From: Sulfurifustis variabilis
Lineage (GTDB): Bacteria; Pseudomonadota; Gammaproteobacteria; Acidiferrobacterales; Sulfurifustaceae
Assembly (NCBI RefSeq): GCF_002355415.1
Contig: NZ_AP014936.1
Coordinates: 2,914,001 to 2,978,000, forward strand
Direction: 5' to 3'
DNA: 64,000 nt
Within the stretch, counting starts at the first letter, position 1; each line of letters opens with the position of its first letter. The translations under genes were made by a program, and so were the position numbers. Positions 1 through 8,355 of this stretch are shown piece by piece. Below the pieces are notes generated by a model. It worked only from the letters and a program-made list of their open reading frames with translations, was not told the origin of the DNA and did no database searches.

Positions 1-1711
1 CGGTCGCGATGACGCAGGCGCCGAAGCTGATTCTCTCCTTCTTCTTGCCGTTGCCGGGCTCGGCGCGGGCGTGCGGGTCCTTGATGTTGCCCGAGGTGTC
101 GAGCGAGATCGTGTGGTCGGACTCGAAGCGGGCGAAGCCCTGCTTCACGTCGATGCGCACGCCCTTGTCGGTCTTGAGCGCCATCTCGCCGCGCGTCTCG
201 AGGACGTTGCGGCGGGTCTTCTCGAGGAGCTTCCAGTCGAGCCTGGGCTTGGTCGTGTTGAGCACGCCCAGGTGCGCGTCGTGCGCGCGGTCGCGGATGC
301 GGTCGGCCGCGGCGCGCCAGGCCTTCGACGGAATGCAGCCGCGCCAGAGGCACTCGCCGCCGGGGAACGGCGCGTCGTTGACCATCAGGACCTTCTTGCC
401 GTGGCCCGCGAGGTCGCGCGCGCAGTCCTCGCCGCCCGGCCCGCCGCCGATGACGACGACGTCGTAGTCCCACTTGCCGGCCGGGATCGCCGGCGTCGGC
501 TCGCCGGTCGGGAGCCCGACGCCCGTGATCCACGGCTCCGGGTTCTCGACGAGCTGCTTGAAGTAGTTCAGGAACTTCGCGGCGTCCGCACCATTAATAA
601 TGCGGTGGTCGGCGGTGATCGTCACCGGCATGCCTTCGGGCCCGCGGGTCGCGATCGCCATGATCGCGGAAGTGCCGGGCGAGGGAATGGCGTCGAAGTG
701 CGTGACGCCGAGCATGCCCATGTTCGAGATCGTGAAGGTCGGGTTCGAGTACTCCTGGGGCTTCAGGCGCTTCACGCGCGCGCGGGCGACGAGATCCTTC
801 CACTCGTCGTTGAGCTTCTTGAGCGACTTGCTCATCACGTCGCGCAGCACCGGCACGACGAGGCCCATGCCTTCGGTCTCCACGGCGAGGCCGACGTCGA
901 TCTGCTCGCGCTCGACGATGCGGTCCTCGTGCTGGTAGACGGCGTTGACGTTCGGGAATTTGGCGATCGCGAGGGCCGAGGCCTTCGCGAGCGCGACGGT
1001 GAGCGAGTAGCCCTCCTGCTTCGACGCGGCGAGCAGCCGGTCGGGCTGGAGGTTCACGGTCACGCGGAAGAGCGGCATGGAGAGCGCGTACTCCATGTTG
1101 TGCGCGACCGCCTTCTCCATGGCGTTCATCGGCCGGCCGACGCCCGGCACCTGGTAGATGCGCTTGGCCATGCCCGGCGGCACGCGCGGCGTCAGCACGT
1201 CGCTGGCGACGATGATCCCGCCCTTCGCGCTGCCGATCAGGCTGTCGATGTCGATGCCGTGCGCGCCGGCAAGCTGGCGCGCGTACGGCGTCGCGCGGCC
1301 CTGGCGCGGGCGCGGCGCAGGGCTCGCGCCGTGCGGCATGGCGGGAATGCGGGTCTTCGGCATCTGCGTGCCGTAGGGCTCGAAGCGCGGGATCTCGGCC
1401 TGCGCGGCCTCGACCGGCGCGGCGGCGGCTTTCGACACCGCCACCTCCCCGCCCTTCACCTCGCTCTTGTCGGCCACGAGCTGCGCGATCGGCTGGCCGA
1501 CGGGGACGACGGCCCCGACGGGGACGAGCGGCCCGGAGAGGTAGCCCTCGCGGAAGATCTCGACGTCCATGATCGCCTTGTCGGTCTCGACCGTCGCGAC
1601 CACGGTGCCGCGCTCGATGCGGTCGCCGGGCTGCTTCTCCCAGGTGACGACGGTGCCCTCGGTCATGGTGTCCGAGAGCTTGGGCATTTTGATGACGTAA
1701 GGTTCGGCCAT
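1..1711 (-). CDS. Dihydrolipoamide acetyltransferase-dihydrolipoyl dehydrogenase (E2-E3) fusion, 3' end outside window
   Basis: One uninterrupted minus-strand frame joins two PDH-complex subunits. Residues 1-80 are a lipoyl domain with the lipoylation motif ETDKA (Lys45). A peripheral-subunit-binding segment and an E2 catalytic domain follow, ending with DHRIING (family DHRxxxG). After a linker of about 20 residues a flavoprotein disulfide reductase starts near residue 414 with VVVIGGGPGG and the redox pair CLWRGC (CxxxxC). Trp414 is in frame with the start ATG and no stop intervenes, so the fusion is real in this sequence. About 157 residues of E3 are inside the window. E2 transfers the acetyl group to CoA and E3 reoxidises the lipoyl arm with NAD+. 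It lies downstream of pdhA-pdhB, separated by a repeat. Separate E2 and E3 genes are the usual arrangement. Confidence 0.87.
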   Translation of the reverse strand, partial: MAEPYVIKMPKLSDTMTEGTVVTWEKQPGDRIERGTVVATVETDKAIMDVEIFREGYLSGPLVPVGAVVPVGQPIAQLVADKSEVKGGEVAVSKAAAAPVEAAQAEIPRFEPYGTQMPKTRIPAMPHGASPAPRPRQGRATPYARQLAGAHGIDIDSLIGSAKGGIIVASDVLTPRVPPGMAKRIYQVPGVGRPMNAMEKAVAHNMEYALSMPLFRVTVNLQPDRLLAASKQEGYSLTVALAKASALAIAKFPNVNAVYQHEDRIVEREQIDVGLAVETEGMGLVVPVLRDVMSKSLKKLNDEWKDLVARARVKRLKPQEYSNPTFTISNMGMLGVTHFDAIPSPGTSAIMAIATRGPEGMPVTITADHRIINGADAAKFLNYFKQLVENPEPWITGVGLPTGEPTPAIPAGKWDYDVVVIGGGPGGEDCARDLAGHGKKVLMVNDAPFPGGECLWRGCIPSKAWRAAADRIRDRAHDAHLGVLNTTKPRLDWKLLEKTRRNVLETRGEMALKTDKGVRIDVKQGFARFESDHTISLDTSGNIKDPHARAEPGNGKKKERISFGACVIAT

Positions 1712-1771
1712 TTTTCTATCCTAGTGGAATGGCAGACAAACGCAGAGGATACGAACGACGGCAAAAGGCGC

Positions 1772-1852
1772 TGTCATTGCGAGGAGCGAAGCGACGAAGC
1801 AATCTCCCCGCTTCGGGAAAGTCGAGATTGCTTCGCTTCGCTCGCAATGACA
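1772..1852. repeat. Dispersed palindromic repeat, family A
   Basis: Inverted repeat whose arms read GTCATTGCGAGGAGCGAAGC and, as its inverse partner, GCTTCGCTCGCAATGAC. It sits between pdhB and the E2-E3 gene. Related copies occur near 5.7-5.9, 22.8 and 28.0-28.2 kb. The family resembles REP/MITE-like intergenic elements. It contains no gene and could form an RNA hairpin inside the pdh transcript. Confidence 0.8.
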
Positions 1853-1874
1853 GAGACGCTTCTCCAGCAGACTG

Positions 1875-2855
1875 CTAGATCCGCCCCATGACCTTGAGGG
1901 CGCCGCGGTAGACGTCGTCGACGTCGGGGATCGCGACTTTCTCGAGGTTCGCGGCGTAGGGCACCGGGACGTCGGCGGCGTAGACGCGCACGGGCTGCGC
2001 GTCGAGGGCGAAGAAGCACTCCTCGATTACCGTGGCCATGACCTCGGAGCCGACGCCGACCGAGGCCTCGTCCTCCTCCGCCACCAGCACCCGGTGGGTC
2101 TTCTCCACCGAGCGGCGGATGGTCTCGCGGTCCAGGGGCTTCAGCGAACGCAGGTCGATGACCTCGGCGCTGATGCCGTCCTTCGCGAGCTTCTCGGCCG
2201 CCTGCATGCACAGGTGGAAGCTGAAGTTGTAGCCGATGAGCGTGATGTCCGTGCCCTTGCGCACGATCTCCGCGCCCTCGAGGGGCCGGAAGAACTCCTT
2301 GTCCGGTACGTCCTCCTTGAGGTTGTACATGCGCTCGTGCTCGATGAAGATCACCGGGTCGTTGCAGCGCACGGCGGAGCGGAGCATGCCGTAGGCGTCG
2401 AGCGGGCTGCGCGGCGTGACGACGCGCAGGCCCGAGGTGCTCATGAACAGCCGCGCGAGGCGCGCGCTGTGCTGCGCGGCGAGCTGGTGCGCCGTGCCGC
2501 CGGGGGTGCGCATCACGAAGGGGACCTGCACGCGCCCGCCCGACATGTAGCGGATCTTGGCGGCCGCGTTGATGAGCACGTCGAGCGCGAGCAGCGCGAA
2601 GTTGATCGACATGATCTCGACGATGGGCCGCAGGCCCGCCATGGCGGCGCCGATGCCGATGCCCGTGAACGAGTTCTCGGAGATCGGGGTGTCGATGACG
2701 CGCTCGGCGCCGTACTTCTGGTAGAGGCCCGAGGTGGCCTTGTAGGTGCCGCCGACGAGGCCGACGTCCTCGCCCATCACGATCACGTTCGGGTCGGCGG
2801 CGAGCTCCTCGTCGTGCGCCCGGCGGATCGCCTCCCAGTACATCAGTTCAGCCAT
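1875..2855 (-). CDS. pdhB: Pyruvate dehydrogenase E1 component, beta subunit
   Basis: A 326-residue transketolase-like beta subunit of the alpha2-beta2 (acetoin/branched-chain type) E1 enzyme, which decarboxylates pyruvate and acetylates the lipoyl group of E2. It opens with MAELMYWEAIRRAHDEEL and carries the family segment VIVMGEDVG; the C-terminal transketolase domain contains RSLKPLD and VLVAEED. Length is normal. It follows pdhA by 9 bases, so the two are co-transcribed and probably translationally linked. The 2-oxo acid could be acetoin or a branched-chain acid rather than pyruvate, but its neighbours and the E2 sequence favour pyruvate. Confidence 0.9.
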   Translation of the reverse strand: MAELMYWEAIRRAHDEELAADPNVIVMGEDVGLVGGTYKATSGLYQKYGAERVIDTPISENSFTGIGIGAAMAGLRPIVEIMSINFALLALDVLINAAAKIRYMSGGRVQVPFVMRTPGGTAHQLAAQHSARLARLFMSTSGLRVVTPRSPLDAYGMLRSAVRCNDPVIFIEHERMYNLKEDVPDKEFFRPLEGAEIVRKGTDITLIGYNFSFHLCMQAAEKLAKDGISAEVIDLRSLKPLDRETIRRSVEKTHRVLVAEEDEASVGVGSEVMATVIEECFFALDAQPVRVYAADVPVPYAANLEKVAIPDVDDVYRGALKVMGRI

Positions 2856-2864
2856 GGATCGCCC

Positions 2865-3944
2865 TTATTCGTAGGTGTTCTGCAGGGGGCCGATCCAGCG
2901 GGGATCGGGGTTGTCGTCGAGCACGTACTTGTTCAGGTCCTCGACGCGCGGCTCGGGGCTCTCCTCGGCGAACTTGACCACGTCGTTCTCGATCTCGTCG
3001 TGCACGGACTGCTCGATCGCCTTGATGCCGGCGTCGTCGAGCGTGCCGCGGCTCTTGAGCTTGTCGCCGTAGATCCGGATCGGATCGCGCTGCGCCCACT
3101 GCTGCTCCTCTTCCTTCGAGCGGTAGGCGGCGGTCTTGTCGGACATGGAGTGGCCGCGCAGGCGGTAGGTCAGGTACTCGATGAAGTACGGTCCGTGGCC
3201 GCCGCGCACGTGGTCGATCGCCTTCTTCGCGGCCTCCATCACGACCTCGATGTCCATGCCGTCGTGCTGGCTGGCCGGCATGTCGTACGCGCACGCGCGT
3301 TTGTACTGGTCCACCACCGCGGTCGATCGGTTGATGCGCGTGCCGATCGCGTAGAGGTTGTTCTCGCAGACGAAGAGCACCGGGAGCTTCCAGAGCGAGG
3401 CCATGTTCATGGTCTCGTGGAACGTGCCCTGGTTGTTCGCGCCGTCGCCGAGGAAACAGATCGCGATCTGGTCGGTCTTCCTGTACTTGGCCGCGAGCGC
3501 GAGGCCGGCGGCCAGGGGGAACGGCTGGCCGACCAGCGCGTAGCCGCCCATGAAGTGCACGGTCGGGTCGAAGATGTGCATGGAGCCGCCGCGCCCGCGC
3601 GACGAGCCCGTCTCCTTGCCGTAGAGCTCCGCCATCACTTCGCGGGCGGGGGCGCCCGTCTTGATCGCGTGGATATGGTCGCGGTAACCGGTGATGACCC
3701 AGTCGTGGCCGGGGCGCGCCATCTCGAGCACGCCGGTCGCGACGGCCTCCTGACCTATATATAGATGCAGGAAGCCCCCGATCTTGTGCTCCATGTAGGC
3801 CTCGAAGGCCCGCTCCTCGAAGCGCCGGTAGAAAATCATCTCGCGCAGCAGCCGCTTCTGGTCGGCCTCGCTGAGCGCAATGCCGGAGGGCGCCGCTGCT
3901 TTCGCGCTCGCGCGCTCCTTCACGTCGGGGTTAGCCGCTTTCAT
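2865..3944 (-). CDS. pdhA: Pyruvate dehydrogenase E1 component, alpha subunit
   Basis: A 359-residue thiamine-diphosphate-dependent E1 alpha subunit. Visible motifs are GFLHLYIGQEA near the N-terminus, RGRGGSMH, and the ThDP/Mg-binding signature GDGANNQGTFHE followed by ENNLYAI. The start at 3944 was chosen because AGGAG lies five bases ahead of ATG; an in-frame ATG at 4007 would add 21 unrelated residues. It is the first gene of pdhA-pdhB-E2/E3. The gap upstream (3945-4136) is shared with the divergent aminopeptidase gene and must hold both promoters, though I could not assign convincing boxes. Confidence 0.9.
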   Translation of the reverse strand: MKAANPDVKERASAKAAAPSGIALSEADQKRLLREMIFYRRFEERAFEAYMEHKIGGFLHLYIGQEAVATGVLEMARPGHDWVITGYRDHIHAIKTGAPAREVMAELYGKETGSSRGRGGSMHIFDPTVHFMGGYALVGQPFPLAAGLALAAKYRKTDQIAICFLGDGANNQGTFHETMNMASLWKLPVLFVCENNLYAIGTRINRSTAVVDQYKRACAYDMPASQHDGMDIEVVMEAAKKAIDHVRGGHGPYFIEYLTYRLRGHSMSDKTAAYRSKEEEQQWAQRDPIRIYGDKLKSRGTLDDAGIKAIEQSVHDEIENDVVKFAEESPEPRVEDLNKYVLDDNPDPRWIGPLQNTYE

Positions 3945-4136
3945 GAAATCTCCTGAACTTCGGGGCGGGGAATTCGTTCTTGGCGCGCCGGGAGGCGCGA
4001 AAGGCATCTGTCGATCGGTGCCGGGCCCCTATTGCGCGCGGTATGATCGTTTTTTTGCCTAAACAAATCAAGGCAAACGGTGTGCACCGTGTGCGCGGAA
4101 CGCGTATAGCGCGGTGCCGTGAGAGATGAGGCATCC

Positions 4137-5633
4137 ATGCAGCTCAGAACGGCGAAGATACGGCTAGATGCCGGCAGTTTATCGGCAAAAGACTACCAAA
4201 TCTATTCAAGCGTCATCCTGCTTTTGCCGGAGGGAGCCGCAATTACGTCGCTCCCGTTCGGTGCGGAGCTGCGCAAACGGATGGAGCGCGCGGAGTACAA
4301 GCTCGGCGACGCGAAACCCTTCGTCACGGACCTGCCGAACGAAGCGGGCACGCGCCTGGCGCTCGCGACCGTCTCGAAGACGGCGAGCGCGTTCGAGCGC
4401 CTGACGCTCGCGCGCAAGCTCGTCGCGGCGCAGTTCGACCCCCGGCCGGACCGGCTGGCCATATCCGCGGCCGCCGACCGGCCGGAGATGGCGGCGATGG
4501 CCGAAGCCGTGGTCGCCGCCGCCCTCGCCGCCGACTTCGAGCTGCCTACTTATAAGAGCAAGCGCGAGCGGCCGCGCGCGCTGCGGGAGATCGCCGTCCA
4601 CGGAACGGGCAGGCTCGATGCCGCGCGCACGATCGCGACCGCCCGCGGCAACAACCTCGCGCGCTACCTCACGGCGCTGCCGCCGAACGAGCTGACGCCG
4701 GGCACGTACCGCAGGCACGTCGAGCGGCTGGCGCGCGAGCACGGGTGGAAGACCGAGTTCGTCGACCTCGCGAAGCTCCGCCGCCGCGGCGCCGGCGCGT
4801 TCGTCGCGGTGGCGCAGGGCAGCCCGGACCCCGACGCCGGCATCCTGCGCGTGCGCTACGCGCCGAAGAAGAAGCCGAACGGCCCGCTCCTCGCGCTCGT
4901 CGGCAAGGGCATCTGCTTCGACACCGGCGGCACCAACCTCAAGAGCGCGAAGCACATGCACGGCATGCACGAGGACATGGAAGGCAGCGCCGTGGCCCTC
5001 GGCACCCTGCTCGCGCTCTCCGAGCTCAAGGTCGACTTCCCCGTCGACTGCTGGCTCGCGCTCGCGCAGAACCACATCGGCCCGAAGGCGTACCGGCAGA
5101 ACGAGGTGATCACCGCCGCGAACGGGACCACGATCGAGATCGTGCACACCGACGCCGAGGGGCGCATGGTCCTCGCGGACACGCTGCACTTCGCGTCGAG
5201 CGAGAAGCCGCGGGTCGTGATCGACTACGCGACGCTCACCGGCGCCTGCATCGGCGCGCTCAGCACGCGGCTCTCGGGGGCCTTCACCAACCGGCCGAAG
5301 CTGATCCCGGTACTGCAGCAGGCCGGCGAGGAATCCGGAGAGCGCGTCTGGCCCTTTCCGCTGCCGGACGATTTCCGGGAATCCCTGAAGAGCGACGTCG
5401 CCGACATCAAGCAGTGCACGCTCGACAACGACGCGGACCACATCCTCGCGGCGCTGTTCCTCAAGCGCTTCCTCGCGAACGATCCCGACTGGGTGCACGT
5501 GGACCTGGCGTCCGGGAACCACAAGGGAGGGCTGGCGCAGGTACCGACGGACATCACCGGGTTCGGGGTGAGGCTGACGCTCAATCTGTTGCTGGATCAG
5601 AAGATACTGGGCAAATCGTCTTCGGCAAGTTGA
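4137..5633 (+). CDS. pepA: Leucyl aminopeptidase family protein (M17)
   Basis: About 498 residues with the complete M17 metal site: GKGICFDTGG (Lys and Asp ligands), the Asp of HEDMEG, and HTDAEGR (Asp and Glu ligands). The family removes N-terminal residues from peptides in the cytosol using two metal ions, as a hexamer. The N-terminal third is the weakly conserved macro-like domain. A start at 4119 is possible, but GATGAGG sits just ahead of the ATG at 4137. The DMEG sequence where E. coli PepA has DMCG places it in a side branch of the family, so substrate preference is uncertain. Confidence 0.88.
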   Translation: MQLRTAKIRLDAGSLSAKDYQIYSSVILLLPEGAAITSLPFGAELRKRMERAEYKLGDAKPFVTDLPNEAGTRLALATVSKTASAFERLTLARKLVAAQFDPRPDRLAISAAADRPEMAAMAEAVVAAALAADFELPTYKSKRERPRALREIAVHGTGRLDAARTIATARGNNLARYLTALPPNELTPGTYRRHVERLAREHGWKTEFVDLAKLRRRGAGAFVAVAQGSPDPDAGILRVRYAPKKKPNGPLLALVGKGICFDTGGTNLKSAKHMHGMHEDMEGSAVALGTLLALSELKVDFPVDCWLALAQNHIGPKAYRQNEVITAANGTTIEIVHTDAEGRMVLADTLHFASSEKPRVVIDYATLTGACIGALSTRLSGAFTNRPKLIPVLQQAGEESGERVWPFPLPDDFRESLKSDVADIKQCTLDNDADHILAALFLKRFLANDPDWVHVDLASGNHKGGLAQVPTDITGFGVRLTLNLLLDQKILGKSSSAS

Positions 5634-5668
5634 CGTCGGTAGGCGAACGAACACGAGGAGAACGAACA

Positions 5669-5928
5669 AGATTGCTTCGCTTCGCTCGCAATGACAGCAA
5701 CGGGTGGTGACAGCCAAGCCGAGGACTTCCCGCCCACGATGTCATTGCGAGGAGCGAAGCGACGAAGCAATCTCGGGTTTCCGGAAGAAGATGCGAGATT
5801 GCATCGCTGCGCTCGCAATGACAGGCATTGGGTCGACCCTTACTTGTCATTGGGAGGAGCGGAGCGACGAAGCAATCCCGGGGCGACGGGGGAAAGTGCG
5901 AGATTGCTTCGCTGCGCTCGCAATGACG
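5669..5928. repeat. Cluster of family A palindromic repeats
   Basis: The 344-base gap between the aminopeptidase and the GIY-YIG gene is almost wholly repeat. It has one half copy (5669-5696) and two full inverted-repeat copies (5740-5823 and 5845-5928). Each full copy pairs a GTCATTG(C/G)GAGGAGCG arm with a CGCTCGCAATGAC arm around a variable centre. No gene is visible. Confidence 0.85.
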
Positions 5929-5977
5929 GCTGTTTCGTCCGGACAGTCTTGCAAGCTTTCAACCAGGGAGCGACAGC

Positions 5978-6274
5978 ATGCAGGAACGCTGCTACTTCGT
6001 GTACATCCTTACCAACCCGTCCAACCGGGTGCTCTATACCGGAGTTACGAGCGACCTGGAACGGCGCCTTGCCGAGCATCGCGACGGTCTGACGCCGGGT
6101 TTCGCCAGCCGGTACCGCTGTCGCAAGCTGGTCTGGTACGAGATTACGCCGGACATCGCGGCCGCGATTGCCCGGGAGAAGCAGATCAAAGGCGGATCGC
6201 GGGCAAAGAAGATCGCCCTGATCGAGACGATGAATCCGACGTGGCAGGATCTGGCACCTTCGGCCAAGGGGTAA
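5978..6274 (+). CDS. GIY-YIG nuclease-domain protein
   Basis: A 98-residue single-domain protein of the UPF0213/YhbQ-like GIY-YIG group. The GIY-YIG core is seen as YFVYIL, an intervening loop, then LYTGVTSDLERRLAEHR, with the catalytic Arg on the following helix. IAREKQIKGGSRAKK matches the conserved C-terminal segment of this group. Family members are small predicted endonucleases whose physiological target is generally unknown. It stands alone immediately after three family A repeats, and such genes are often found near repeats. Function in this cell is not established. Confidence 0.85.
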   Translation: MQERCYFVYILTNPSNRVLYTGVTSDLERRLAEHRDGLTPGFASRYRCRKLVWYEITPDIAAAIAREKQIKGGSRAKKIALIETMNPTWQDLAPSAKG

Positions 6275-6324
6275 GGACACTATCCTTCGGCGCCTCGGCC
6301 CCTCAGCATGGCACTTCGTGTCGG

Positions 6325-6376
6325 ATTGCTTCGCCGCCTGCTTCGATTCCCCGTAGCTTCGGCTCGCAAGGACGGC
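6325..6376. repeat. Degenerate family A repeat
   Basis: CGGATTGCTTCGCCGCC followed by TTCGGCTCGCAAGGACG looks like a decayed copy of the family A right arm. The rest of the 6275-6493 gap shows no gene. Confidence 0.35.
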
Positions 6377-6493
6377 GGTTTGGGCCGCTGGGATTCGCGG
6401 CGGGCTTCACTGGCCATCTCGCATGTCGATTTCGGCCATCGTCAACCGTCGTCCCTTCAGAGGGCCGTCCTCGCAACCTAAAGGAGACCGACC

Positions 6494-6940
6494 ATGTCCA
6501 CGAATACCGTCCGCCTTCACCGCGTCCTTCGTGCCGCGCCGGAGCGCGTCTACCGCGCCTTCCTCGATGCCGACGCCATGGCCAAGTGGCTGCCCCCGAA
6601 CGGGTTCACCGGCAAGGTCCATCAGATGGATGCCAAAGTCGGCGGGACCTACCGGATGTCGTTCACCAACTTCACGACCGGCCAGAGTCATGCGTTCGGC
6701 GGGAAGTTCCTCGAGCTGGTCCCGAACGAGCGCGTTCGCTACACCGACGTTTTCGAGGATCCGAACCTTCCGGGCGAGATGCAGACGACCGTCTCCCTGA
6801 CGAAGGTGTCGTGCGGGACCGAGCTGAACATCGTGCAGGAAGGCATTCCCGGCGTCATCCCTCTCGAATCCTGTTATCTCGGCTGGCAGGAATCGCTGAC
6901 GCTGCTCGCCATGCTCGTCGAAGCCGAGATTCGCGAGTAG
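6494..6940 (+). CDS. SRPBCC-fold protein (AHSA1-like)
   Basis: A 148-residue START/Bet v1-fold protein of the activator of Hsp90 ATPase homologue 1-like group. Typical features are RVLRAAPERVYRAFLDADAMAKWLPP at the start, a central GGTYRMSF strand, and a C-terminal helix GWQESLTLLAMLVEAE. AGGAGACC precedes the ATG. In many proteobacteria such genes sit beside YCII-domain genes, and a broken YCII gene follows here by only 7 bases. The family binds hydrophobic ligands or acts in stress-related complexes; no specific ligand can be read from the sequence. Confidence 0.85.
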   Translation: MSTNTVRLHRVLRAAPERVYRAFLDADAMAKWLPPNGFTGKVHQMDAKVGGTYRMSFTNFTTGQSHAFGGKFLELVPNERVRYTDVFEDPNLPGEMQTTVSLTKVSCGTELNIVQEGIPGVIPLESCYLGWQESLTLLAMLVEAEIRE

Positions 6941-6947
6941 GCGAGCC

Positions 6948-7350
6948 GTAAAGTTTTTCTGTCTGGGTTATTTCGAGCCCGCGAAGATGAATGCCCGCTC
7001 CGAGGCGGAGGTCGAGGCGATTTTTGCGCGGAGTGTCGACCACACATGGCGGAGCTCTACCGGACCGGCCGGGTTCATCGTGGACGCCGGCCTCGCCTTC
7101 GAAGGCAAATGCCTGCGGCGCATGAACGGCGAGGTGAAGGCCACCGACGGTTCCCTCGATCGGAACCCGGGAGCGGATTGGCAGCGCATTCCTCATAGCA
7201 GCAGGGGACATGGACCACGCGATCCGGGTGGCGTCGCTGCATCCGACCACACAAGGGAGCGCGGGCGAGCAGTGGGGCTGGCGCATCGAGATTCGGCCTG
7301 TCCACTACTTCCAGCGGCCGGTGCGGGCGTCGTCGTCCATGCCCGAGTAA
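6948..7350 (+). pseudogene. Broken YCII-domain (YciI-like) gene
   Basis: The reading KFFCLGYFEPAK then MNARSEAEVEAIFARSVDH matches the N-terminus of YCII-family proteins. A frame change near 7153-7160 (one extra T in GACGGTTCCCTC) interrupts it. After correction it continues as TDGPSIGTRERIGSAFLIAAGD, then a segment around RVASLHP, and ends at the TAA at 7350 after WRIEIRPVHYF. The codon at the expected start is GTA rather than ATG, so initiation also appears lost. An in-frame ATG at 6987 could start only a truncated peptide. Either the gene is decaying or the assembly has an indel. Intact relatives usually accompany SRPBCC genes, as here. Confidence 0.7.
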
Positions 7351-7506
7351 CCGCGGAAGACGCGAAGGCTCCCGGCAGTCGCAAGACCGGCGAGCCGAAC
7401 GCCTTTGGCGCGATCAGCAGCATCGAAAATGCAGGGCGCCTCGCGTTGCGTTCGCGACCGAGCCCCCGCATGCTTGCCCGTGGATGCCCCACAAGGAGGA
7501 AAGAGG

Positions 7507-8238
7507 ATGAGACACGACTATCGCGCACTGTCGAAAACGCTGGTCGACCTGCTCGCGTTGTCCGCACCGCCCCTCGCCATCACGTTCACGCAGGAAGACG
7601 CAACCGATGTCCCCCGTTATGAGGGTACGATGCCCGCGTCGGCGCCGGACGGGCGCACCGGCAAGGTAACGGCCGGGTGCGTGTTCTGGATGAAAGCCGT
7701 GGACCGCACGTTCCGCACGCACGCCGAAGACCACGGCAACTGCAGCGTCGGCAGCCTGACGCACGGCTTCATCACGCTCGACACGGCAGCGAAGCGCGAC
7801 GACGTCAAGGCATTGATGGAGGCGAGCTGGGTGACACCGGAGGTTTTCCCGCAGATCCCGGTCGTGAAGCAACGGCCGGCGTCCGTGATCTACGGCCCGC
7901 TCGCGGACACGCGGGTCGATCCGGATGTTGTCTTTCTGAGGCTCAATGGCAAGCAGGCCATGATTCTTCACGATGCCCTGCCGGACCTGCGCTTCGAAGG
8001 CAAGCCGCAATGCCACATCATTCCGATCGCCAAGGAGGAGGGCCAGGTGGCGCTCAGCGTGGGATGCATGCTGAGCCGTACGCGCACGGGCATGGCGAAC
8101 AGCGAGATGACCTGCGCCATCCCGGGGACCCGGCTCGCCGACGTCGTCGCGAGGCTGCAGGCGACCTGTCGGGCCGACGTGGCGGTGGCGACGTACGCCG
8201 CGGACGACGCCCGCCGGTTCGGCGCGAGGTCCGGGTGA
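7507..8238 (+). CDS. DUF169 family protein
   Basis: A 243-residue protein of the DUF169 family, whose function is unknown. It starts MRHDYRALSKTLVDLLALSAPPLAITF, the usual opening, and contains AGCVFWMKA and the conserved central CSVGSLTHG. The C-terminal half includes QCHIIPIAKEEGQVALSVGC. The start at 7507 follows AAGGAGGAAAGAGG. There is no signal peptide, so it should be cytosolic. Several Cys residues hint at metal or cofactor binding, but I cannot assign a reaction. It is monocistronic and convergent with the gltL gene. Confidence 0.8.
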   Translation: MRHDYRALSKTLVDLLALSAPPLAITFTQEDATDVPRYEGTMPASAPDGRTGKVTAGCVFWMKAVDRTFRTHAEDHGNCSVGSLTHGFITLDTAAKRDDVKALMEASWVTPEVFPQIPVVKQRPASVIYGPLADTRVDPDVVFLRLNGKQAMILHDALPDLRFEGKPQCHIIPIAKEEGQVALSVGCMLSRTRTGMANSEMTCAIPGTRLADVVARLQATCRADVAVATYAADDARRFGARSG

Positions 8239-8355
8239 ATCCGCGCGTCGAAATATAAGGAGGCGATGCAGGCGACAAGCACCGTCGCGGCCACCGGCGT
8301 CTGTGCTTTTCAACCAGGCCCGGGCGGCAGAGAGCGGCGGGTCGCTCGTCGGGGG

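Noticed and set aside
71-1891. Long plus-strand open frame opposite the E2-E3 gene
   Set aside because: It is an Arg/Asp/His-rich antisense shadow created by GC-rich codons of the real minus-strand gene; no family features.
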